From Bradyrhizobium genosp. SA-3 (GTDB lineage: Bacteria; Pseudomonadota; Alphaproteobacteria; Rhizobiales; Xanthobacteraceae), in NCBI RefSeq assembly GCF_004212635.1, contig NZ_PSRT01000025.1, forward strand, positions 1 to 64,000: a DNA stretch of 64,000 bases, given 5' to 3'. This document shows positions 57,062 to 64,000 of this stretch, in pieces (position 1 is the first letter of the stretch; each line of letters opens with the position of its first letter). The notes below the pieces were generated by a model that was not told the DNA's origin, searched no databases, and saw only the letters and a program-made list of their open reading frames with translations. A program made the position numbers and the translations under genes.

Positions 57062-58594
57062 TTACTTCATCATCGCTTCGACTTCTGCACGAAAAGCCCG
57101 GCGCGAGGCCTCTCGTGAATAGAACATGTGGCCGCCCGGAAAGACGACGAGTTTGACACGCGGTGTGGAGGCAAATGGCGGCAATTGATCGAGCGCGATC
57201 TGTGATCCGAAATACGGCGTGACGAGGTCAAACAGGCCGTGCGCGACCAGCAATTTCATGTTCCGGTCCGTCGCCAGGATCTGGCGCAGCTCCGAAAGTG
57301 ACTCCGGAGGGCTGCGGCCAAAATCCCAGGCCCGCCCGACCGTGTCGTTAAGGAGCTCATAGGACCCGTCCGGCCGCCAGTTAAGCCTGCGAGCAAGCAG
57401 ATCGACAGTGGCGCTGGTCAGAGGTGCCAACAGCGTATCGCTCGAGGGATCGCCGGAAAGGTGGAAATCGGACTCAGGATATGGATCGAGGCCACGCACC
57501 GAGGCGTCATAATTGCCGATTAACTTGCCGTTCTTACGGTCGAATTCACGGCGGAACTCGGGGAGTTCGAAGCGCCCGGCGAGCCTGCGACTGACCGCCT
57601 GGTCGATGCCAGTCAGCGCCGCGGACTTGTCGGCCAGACGCGTGGTCGCTTCCTTGTCGGCCTGGCCTTTGATGAGATCGACCAGAAACTCGCCGCGTGC
57701 ATAAGCTTCCACGTCGGCGAGATCGGCTCGGTTTACCGGACCCTCGGCTTCACGCCGGGTCGCGACATAGCTTGGCAGCCTTGCGACGTATTGCAGCAAG
57801 CTCCTGTGGGCACTGTAGTCGAACAGTGGCGAGACCATGATCAGGCCCTTGACGCCTATGCCCTGCCGCAGCTGCAATTGGCGGACAACCTTTGGCCCGC
57901 GAATGCCGCCATAGCTTTCACCCGCGATGTACTTCGGCGACAACAGCCGGTCATGCTTTTCGAGCCAGCGGCGGACCACCAGAGCGAGCGCGTTGACGTC
58001 GCCCTCAACGGAATAGAGCCGCTTGCGCACATCATCGCCGGTCGCCACGAAACGGCTGTAGCCGGTGCCTACGGGGTCGAGAAACACCAGATCGGTGAAA
58101 TCGAGCCAAGTTTGCGCGTTTGGCTTCACCTCCGGAAATGTCGATGGCGTGACCTCGTCAGCATTGATCGGCAGCCGCCACGGTCCGGCATTGCCAAGCT
58201 GCAGCCAGGCCGATGATGAGCCCGGTCCGCCATTGAAGAAGAATGTTACCGGGCGCGTGCCGCGATCGGTGCCGTCAAGCTGATAGGAGGTATAGGCGAT
58301 GTCGGCCTGCGGCTCGCCCTTGTCGTCGAACAGGCGGATGGAGCCGGCGGTCGCGACAAAAGAAAGCGTTCGCCCAGGGAGCTCAAGCGTGTGCCTAGTA
58401 CTGGAGTCCGGCGGCAGGCGATGCTGCTCGCCCGGCGACGGCATACCCGGTGTTTGGCCGGCGCCACCCTTCTGGCCGGCCAGCGTCGTGACCTGGGTGG
58501 GCGGAGGCGGAACTACGGCCCGCGCGCTCTCCATTAACCCGCAGGCAAACAGGATCAGCGCAAGAGAGGTGCGGCACGGCGCGATCAACTGCAT
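57062..58594 (-). CDS. Serine carboxypeptidase, family S10
   Basis: A 510-residue exported peptidase with a signal peptide ending near ARA. The oxyanion segment FFNGGPGSSS (119-128), nucleophile GESYGG (Ser227), Asp456 in HGLFDLVTPY and His489 in PGGHMFY complete the catalytic triad. It removes C-terminal residues, typically at acidic pH, probably in the periplasm. It is a neighbour of a prolyl oligopeptidase and an amino-acid racemase, suggesting a peptide-degrading set, although each gene has its own unit. Confidence 0.93.
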   Translation of the reverse strand: MQLIAPCRTSLALILFACGLMESARAVVPPPPTQVTTLAGQKGGAGQTPGMPSPGEQHRLPPDSSTRHTLELPGRTLSFVATAGSIRLFDDKGEPQADIAYTSYQLDGTDRGTRPVTFFFNGGPGSSSAWLQLGNAGPWRLPINADEVTPSTFPEVKPNAQTWLDFTDLVFLDPVGTGYSRFVATGDDVRKRLYSVEGDVNALALVVRRWLEKHDRLLSPKYIAGESYGGIRGPKVVRQLQLRQGIGVKGLIMVSPLFDYSAHRSLLQYVARLPSYVATRREAEGPVNRADLADVEAYARGEFLVDLIKGQADKEATTRLADKSAALTGIDQAVSRRLAGRFELPEFRREFDRKNGKLIGNYDASVRGLDPYPESDFHLSGDPSSDTLLAPLTSATVDLLARRLNWRPDGSYELLNDTVGRAWDFGRSPPESLSELRQILATDRNMKLLVAHGLFDLVTPYFGSQIALDQLPPFASTPRVKLVVFPGGHMFYSREASRRAFRAEVEAMMK

Positions 58595-58709
58595 CGAGTT
58601 TCTCCTGTCCCGGCGCGCACTTTGGTGCGCGAGGCGTGTCTGTCAAAACGGCTCTAACCATTAGCTCCGGCCGGGGAACAACAAAGCTACTAGATCCAGT
58701 AGTCATCAC

Positions 58710-58941
58710 CATTGCCGAGCGCCCTATCAATCACGGTGCGAAATCCGTCATTCCAAACAAATCTAACAGAGTGCCCCTCCACAGCTTCAGCAAACGCGCC
58801 TACAGAGGGCGCAATGTTATCGAGGGCTACTTTTGCCGGCTCAAGGATTTCCGGCGCGTTGCAACTCGCTACGACAAACTTGCGAGAGACTTCTTGGCTG
58901 CCGTGTACCTCGCCGCCATCGTCACCTATTGGATCAATTGA
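58710..58941 (+). mobile_element. IS5-family transposase C-terminal fragment
   Basis: SVIPNKSNRVPLHSFSKRAY, then VIEGYFCRLKDFRRVATRYDK and FLAAVYLAAIVTYWIN match the end of IS5 (IS427-type) transposases, including the catalytic Glu-containing VIEGYFCRLKD. The first two catalytic Asp and the terminal repeats are absent. Confidence 0.75.
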
Positions 58942-59957
58942 GTCTGAACCGTAATGAAGACTTGGGATATTACCTCGCAGAAGATGCATATAGCGCTGCT
59001 CCCTTTGGCGCGAGCAAGGTGATCGTCATGAGCCTACCGCGCGCGGTGCGGCTCGCACGCAGGATCGATGCGTAGGATAATCCAATGAGGACCGCTTCCG
59101 GCACAGGAGATCAAGCACCCAGGTCCGGCAAGTCCAGTGTGGATGTAAGGTCCGTCACGCTTGGCGTTTATATATCCAAGCCGCAGCATGCCCGGTCATG
59201 GAACTAGGACCTAGTCCAGCGTCCACCTAATATGTGTAAGATAGAAATGAGACGCGTCGTGCTTCAATGTACATGGTCATTCGCAAGTACTCCAAGGTTC
59301 GTTTGTGCTGGATGGCGGTGAAGGCGTCGGTGTCGCTGTGATGATATTCAAGGATGGCGAAAGCGCCAATGCAGCGAACAAAAGGTCTTGGAGTTCGTTC
59401 AAGCGAGTCTGCATGACCTCAATCTTGGAGACCCCGCAATCGTCGCGGGGGAGATATTGGTGAATATCCGATCTGATCAATAGCGCGCCCGTTCGTGACT
59501 AGCGAGCTCAACATCGAGAGCCCGCAGTCGTCCCATCGCCATCGAATGCTGACCGTTCTTTGAACGCTTGACGCTCGCGCACTTCCAGGCGATCTCGCCA
59601 GGGCCGTTGAATACCTCAACTACTTCTCTGCGGCCGACAAGTTGCAACGCGATGAGATGCTGGGGCTTAGAATAGATAGCCGGCGGCCTCAAAGGGCAGG
59701 CGAGGCTGTCTAATGCCGAAACGTTACCCGGCGGACACCTGATTGTCAGCTTCAGAACCAATGTCGGAAAGCTGGCATGGTGATGCGGCACGATGCGGGG
59801 GAAACCTGCTGTTTGTCGGCGGCATGCTGCTTGCACAGATCGAGCTGCGGGCGGCGCGACACAGCGCGTGCACGCTCGCAACACGAATTTCTCTACTTTC
59901 GCCCAGTCGCTAGAACCTGCTGGCTCGCCCTGTGCGTGCCCGTCCGAGGATAAGGCA
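58942..59957. other. Intergenic, about 1 kb, no recognised gene
   Basis: Minus-strand frames at 59277-59480 (VSKIEVMQTRLNELQDLLFA) and 59477-59884 look partly coding-like and abut in different frames, so a frameshifted gene is possible. No family recognised. Confidence 0.35.
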
Positions 59958-62081
59958 ATGAAAAAGTCTCTTCTGCGCGCCGCGTTTCTCTCGATAATGT
60001 GTTTTACATTCGCGCTGCCCGACGGACAGTCTCGTGCGACGCAGGCCGACGATCCATTTCTCTGGCTCGAGGAGGTCGAGGGGCCGCGCGCATTGGCCTG
60101 GGCACAGGCCGAGAACGAAAAGACGCTTGGCTCGCTGCAGTCGGATCCTCGCTATGATCGCTTTTACCAGGACGCGCTCACCGTCCTCCAGGCAAAAGAC
60201 CGGATTCCGTACGTTTCGCTGCGAAGGCAAGGTCTCGAAAATTTCTGGCAAGACGAGAACCATGTGCGCGGCATCTGGCGGCGCACCACGCTTGAGAGCT
60301 ACCGCGGCCAGGATCCCCAATGGGAGACCATCCTAGACATTGACGCGCTCGCTGTCGCCGAGAAGAAGAACTGGGTCTATAAGGGCCGCAGCTGCCTCGG
60401 GCGCCGCTGCCTCGTCAAACTTTCCGACGGCGGCAAGGACGCCGCGTCCATACGCGAGTTCGATAGTGATGCCAAAAGCTTTGTTACAGGTGGATTCGAA
60501 CTCCCAGAGGGTAAGCAGAGCGTCAGATGGATTGACCGTGACACTGTCCTTGTTGCACGTGATTGGGGTGAGGGGACCACGACCGAGGCCGGCTATCCTT
60601 TCGTGTTGAAGGAACTCAAGCGCGCTCAGCCGCTCGATCAGGCGCGCGAGGTCTTTCGCGGCCAGCGCACCGACTTCGAAATCGTGCCATTGGTGTTTGA
60701 TGAACGGCGCATCCATGTGACCGGCGTCGCCCGTCGGATCAACGCCTTCGAGCGGCAGTATGTGCTGTTCGGGCCCGCCGGGCCGATCGAGCTCGATCTG
60801 CCGAAGAAGGCCTCGATCGTCGGCATCGCGAGTGGCCGCGTGCTTGTGAAGCTGAACGAAGACTGGATCCGCTCCGGCGATACCAGCTTCAAGGCCGGCT
60901 CGATGATCTCGTATGATTTGGCCGAATGGAAGCAAGATCCGCTGCGCGCGAAACCATCTGTCGTTTTCCAGCCCAACTCCCAGCAGGCACTCCGCGGATT
61001 TGGCAGCACCAGGAATCTCCTGGTCCTGACGATTCTTGATAACGTTCAAACCAAGGCATTCGTCTACAGGTACGATCAGGGAAAATGGCATGCCACGCCG
61101 GTCCCGCTGCCGGAGAATGCGAGCGTAAGCCTATCAGCCGTTTCCGGGCAAGCGGACGAAATGCTGTTCACCGTCTCCGACTATCTTACGCCAACGTCGC
61201 TTTGGTACTTTGATGCCGCAAGCAAACGGCTCGAGCTCTTGAAGATGGCACCTGCGACGTTCGACGCATCGAAGCATGTCGTGGAGCGGCTCGAGGCGAC
61301 TTCGCGCGATGGCACGCGGATTCCGTACTTCCTGGTGCGGCCCAGGAGCGCAAGATTTGACGGCTCGACCCCGACGCTTCTCTATGGTTATGGCGGGTTT
61401 CAGGTTTCGCTTCTCCCCTCCTATGCGGGAGCTGTGGGTCGACTATGGCTCGAACAGGGCAATGCATATGTTGTTGCCAATCTGCGTGGAGGCGGCGAGT
61501 TCGGTCCAGCATGGCACCGGGCGGGCCAGGGAGCAACGAAGCAAAGCACATGGGATGATTTCATCGCGGTCGCCGACGATCTGATCCGTCGGAAAGTCAC
61601 AAGTCCGCGCCGGCTCGGCGTGATCGGCGGCAGCCAAGGCGGCCTGCTGGTCGGCACTGCAATAACCCAGCGCCCCGAGCTTTTCAACGCGGCGATCATA
61701 GGAGTGCCGCTGTTCGACATGCTTCGATTCACCCAGTTGGGGGCGGGCGCGTCCTGGACCGCCGAGTATGGCGACCCGGCCATTCCCGAACAACGAGAGT
61801 GGATCGAAGACTACTCGCCCTACCAAAAGCTGGTTCCGGGCAAGTCCTACCCGGAGCCTTTCATTTTTACCTCCACCAAGGATGATCGCGTGCATCCTGC
61901 GCACGGCCGCAAGGCCGCCGCGAAGCTCGCTGCACTGGGCCAGTCTTATTTCTACTTTGAGAACATCGATGGGGGACACAGCGCCGCCGCCAATCTCGTC
62001 GAACATGCGCGCCAGCTGGCTCTAGAATATACATATGCATCCAGGCGGCTTTGCCCCGAGCCACCGGGAGGCGCACCCTAA
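59958..62081 (+). CDS. Prolyl oligopeptidase family S9A, copy 2, exported
   Basis: A 707-residue paralog of the gene at 46911-49034, similar along its whole length. Catalytic elements are GGSQGG (Ser559), STKDDRVHPAHGRK (Asp642/643) and DGGHSAA (His674). Unlike copy 1 it begins with a clear signal peptide (MKKSLLRAAFLSIMCFTFAL ... QSRA), so the two act in different compartments. The ATG at 59958 follows GAGGATAAGG. Its stop overlaps the end of the convergent Lrp gene by 4 bases. Confidence 0.93.
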   Translation: MKKSLLRAAFLSIMCFTFALPDGQSRATQADDPFLWLEEVEGPRALAWAQAENEKTLGSLQSDPRYDRFYQDALTVLQAKDRIPYVSLRRQGLENFWQDENHVRGIWRRTTLESYRGQDPQWETILDIDALAVAEKKNWVYKGRSCLGRRCLVKLSDGGKDAASIREFDSDAKSFVTGGFELPEGKQSVRWIDRDTVLVARDWGEGTTTEAGYPFVLKELKRAQPLDQAREVFRGQRTDFEIVPLVFDERRIHVTGVARRINAFERQYVLFGPAGPIELDLPKKASIVGIASGRVLVKLNEDWIRSGDTSFKAGSMISYDLAEWKQDPLRAKPSVVFQPNSQQALRGFGSTRNLLVLTILDNVQTKAFVYRYDQGKWHATPVPLPENASVSLSAVSGQADEMLFTVSDYLTPTSLWYFDAASKRLELLKMAPATFDASKHVVERLEATSRDGTRIPYFLVRPRSARFDGSTPTLLYGYGGFQVSLLPSYAGAVGRLWLEQGNAYVVANLRGGGEFGPAWHRAGQGATKQSTWDDFIAVADDLIRRKVTSPRRLGVIGGSQGGLLVGTAITQRPELFNAAIIGVPLFDMLRFTQLGAGASWTAEYGDPAIPEQREWIEDYSPYQKLVPGKSYPEPFIFTSTKDDRVHPAHGRKAAAKLAALGQSYFYFENIDGGHSAAANLVEHARQLALEYTYASRRLCPEPPGGAP

Positions 62082-62542
62082 ACATAGGTCAACGGTACCG
62101 TGGTCGTAAACTTCAGCTCTTCCATGCTAATGAACGAGCTGACATCAGCAAAGTCCAGGCGGGTGATCAGCTTCTTGTAGACCGCGTCATAGACCTCGAC
62201 CCCAGGCACCACGAGGCGGAGCAGATAATCGGTTTCGCCGGTCAAGCGATAGGCTTCGACGATTTCCGGAATGTCTGCAATGGCACGGCGGAAGTCCTCG
62301 AGCCACGCCATCGAATGACGCGACGTGCGTACACCCATGAACACAGTCATCGGCACGTTGGCTTTGCGTCTGTCAACCAGGGCGACGCGCCGGCAGATCA
62401 GGCCACTGTCCTCCATATGCTTGATGCGCCGCCAACAGGCGGACACCGAAAGATTGGTCGATTCGGCGAGCGCTGTGACGGGAATTGCTGCGTCGAGCTG
62501 CAACTTGTCGAGAATCTTCAGGTCGCGATCGTCCAACGCCAT
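62078..62542 (-). CDS. Lrp/AsnC-family regulator next to racemase
   Basis: A 154-residue Lrp-type protein: LDDRDLKILDKLQLDAAIPV, HTH LSVSACWRRIKHMEDSGLIC, and RAM domain VEAYRLTGETDYLLRLVV. It is divergent from the racemase gene across 160 bases and probably controls it in response to an amino acid, the usual arrangement for this family. Only distantly similar to the Lrp protein at 41.3 kb. Confidence 0.92.
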   Translation of the reverse strand: MALDDRDLKILDKLQLDAAIPVTALAESTNLSVSACWRRIKHMEDSGLICRRVALVDRRKANVPMTVFMGVRTSRHSMAWLEDFRRAIADIPEIVEAYRLTGETDYLLRLVVPGVEVYDAVYKKLITRLDFADVSSFISMEELKFTTTVPLTYV

Positions 62543-62704
62543 GTCCTTTCAGCCGGCTTCGGAGCTCGGGTGAGAAGAGTTTTTGCTATCGCAGAGATAG
62601 GGCCTTTGATTTGCACTTTCCAGAGCGATTGCGCCAAACGACGCCGAGATTTGCCGAAGGCGCGGTAAGCCTGTGTCGCCTTCGCATGAAGTGGAGATCT
62701 CAAA

Positions 62705-63439
62705 ATGCAGCGGACGATTGGGCTGATCGGAGGGATGAGCTGGGAAAGCACAGCCATCTATTACAAGGAAATCAACGAAATCGTCCGTCAGCGCCGCGGC
62801 GGTCTCGCCTCGGCAGACATCTTGCTACGCTCGGTTGACTTCGGGTATATCGTCACCCTTCAGAAGGCAGGAGATTGGAGGCAAGCCGCTGCTTATCTAA
62901 CGAGGATAGCCCGGCAGTTGGTCGACGCGGGCGCCAGCTGCATCCTGATCTGCACCAATACGATGCATGTGATTGCCGACATTGTTGCTGCCGAGCTGGG
63001 TGTGCCACTCATCCACATCGTCGATGTGACCGCTGCGGCTCTTCTCGCCGCTTCCTTCAAGAGACCACTGTTGCTCGCGACGCGCTATACGATGGAGCAG
63101 CCATTCTATTGTGATCGCCTGCGGCAGCGCTTTGGCCTTTCAGCTGTCATACCGGCGGAGAACGAACGGATCCGGATCCACGATGTCATCTTCGATGAGC
63201 TGTGCTGCGGAGTTATCTCTGATCAGTCGCGCCAGGAATTTATTGACATCATCGCGCGCGGTCGTGCACGGGGCGCCGACGCGCTCATCCTCGGCTGCAC
63301 GGAGATTGGTCTTCTCATCGGGCCCGAACATACAGAATTTCCGGTGTTCGATTCGGCAAGGCTGCACGCCAGGGCGGCAGCCGATTTCGCTGAGGGTAAG
63401 CTGTCACTTGGTGCCGTCTCCATAAACGCGCGGCGATGA
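62705..63439 (+). CDS. Aspartate/glutamate racemase family protein
   Basis: A 244-residue cofactor-independent racemase. Both catalytic cysteines are present: Cys83 in ICTNTMH and Cys198 in LGCTEIGLL. IGGMSWESTAIYYKEIN near the start is typical of the YgeA/aspartate racemase group. It interconverts L- and D-amino acids in the cytoplasm. GGAG precedes the ATG at 8 bases. Its upstream Lrp regulator suggests amino-acid-responsive expression. Confidence 0.92.
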   Translation: MQRTIGLIGGMSWESTAIYYKEINEIVRQRRGGLASADILLRSVDFGYIVTLQKAGDWRQAAAYLTRIARQLVDAGASCILICTNTMHVIADIVAAELGVPLIHIVDVTAAALLAASFKRPLLLATRYTMEQPFYCDRLRQRFGLSAVIPAENERIRIHDVIFDELCCGVISDQSRQEFIDIIARGRARGADALILGCTEIGLLIGPEHTEFPVFDSARLHARAAADFAEGKLSLGAVSINARR

Positions 63440-64000
63440 TCGCCTCGCCGTTCGGCACTTGATCTCGTCCTCGGTAGTGACGCTGACCTCGGCCTGAGCC
63501 GGGGTCTCAACGCCGCTGTACCTGGCCATGTCGCGCAGCGCGGTAGCGCAGGAAGGCAATTGTTAACTTGTCACAAAATCAAGCGATGGTCGATCGCGTT
63601 CGACCTTCAAGCATCCGGCTCCGAGGAGTGAACTTTAGTGAGCGCTGCCATGGACGTCGTGGTTGCGGCTTTGACTGTCTCGTTCAAGACGTCGGTTGTT
63701 TCAGGCGCGACAACAAAGGACGCCTGCAACCGGGTGATGCGCGAAAGCCTACATCGTTTCGTCATGAAAACGCTCAAGTAGCATTGGCATGCCGGTTGCT
63801 TGAGGATGTGACGAAACCACTGTGACATGATGGTCGTTCAGCACCCGATCCAGGTATTCAGATGAAACTTGCCCGCTTGATCGATGGCAGAGGTCTCCTG
63901 ATGCGCTTTCCAAACCGCGCGCCTGCGTCGCGAACTCTGCCATCTTCGGATCGCGCTTCGGTTTGCCGGCCAGAACCCAATTGTCTTGTAAAGGGCTCGC
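63440..64000. other. Right edge, no recognised gene
   Basis: Two overlapping frames on opposite strands (63568-63825 and 63607-63828) and a minus frame near 63749-63943 have no recognised family. A gene could run off the edge on the minus strand. Confidence 0.3.

Noticed and set aside
60333..61091. 252-codon minus-strand frame opposite the second prolyl oligopeptidase
   Set aside because: The same antisense pattern appears opposite the first copy, which follows from the duplication of the sense gene.

Overview
The window looks like part of a symbiosis island or integrative element in a Bradyrhizobium-type alphaproteobacterium. This is inferred from a Porin_2-type outer-membrane porin, GC-rich coding, a DUF6499/DUF2285 pair split by a +1 frame change (the layout of FseA, the excision activator of the Mesorhizobium symbiosis ICE), a tts-box-like promoter and many decayed insertion sequences and pseudogenes. 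No rRNA, tRNA or CRISPR array was seen.

Layout. 1-0.7 kb: IS630 remnant. 1-2.7 kb: KamA-type radical SAM enzyme and a broken MaoC dehydratase. 2.9-6.7 kb: two paralogous XRE regulators that share an upstream palindrome, a small DUF2285 protein and the frameshifted fseA-like gene. 5.3-15.5 kb: a module resembling the phosphonoalanine catabolism (pal) genes: LysR regulator, phosphonopyruvate-hydrolase-like palA interrupted by one in-frame TGA, palB-like transaminase, and a divergent Dpp/Opp-type ABC importer. 16.8-28.7 kb: porin, decayed cold-shock gene, large exported protein, IS91 scrap, MATE exporter, NPP-type phosphodiesterase. 28.9-32.2 kb: small Cys protein, SF2 helicase overlapping a small zinc-finger-like gene, degraded hicAB.

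32.4-37.5 kb holds the most interesting system: a minus-strand cluster of PEP mutase, a PntC/LicC-like cytidylyltransferase, a CDP-alcohol phosphotransferase and a HisC/CobD-like PLP enzyme, with a divergent stand-alone LuxR HTH gene. It reads as a phosphonate (probably phosphonolipid head-group) pathway without a recognisable phosphonopyruvate decarboxylase. The window therefore pairs a P-C bond-making module with a damaged P-C bond-breaking module.

38-50 kb: Crp/Fnr and Lrp regulators, trehalose-6-phosphate synthase with unusual N- and C-terminal extensions behind a tts-box-like element (candidate type III secreted protein), a prolyl oligopeptidase and an intact cold-shock gene. 51-64 kb: a tandem outer-membrane barrel, ruined autotransporter and glutamine synthetase genes, a TlpA-like thioredoxin protein, an S10 carboxypeptidase, an IS5 remnant, a second prolyl oligopeptidase, and an Lrp regulator divergent from an Asp/Glu-type racemase. 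Several gaps of 0.3-1.5 kb hold only unrecognised or decayed sequence.
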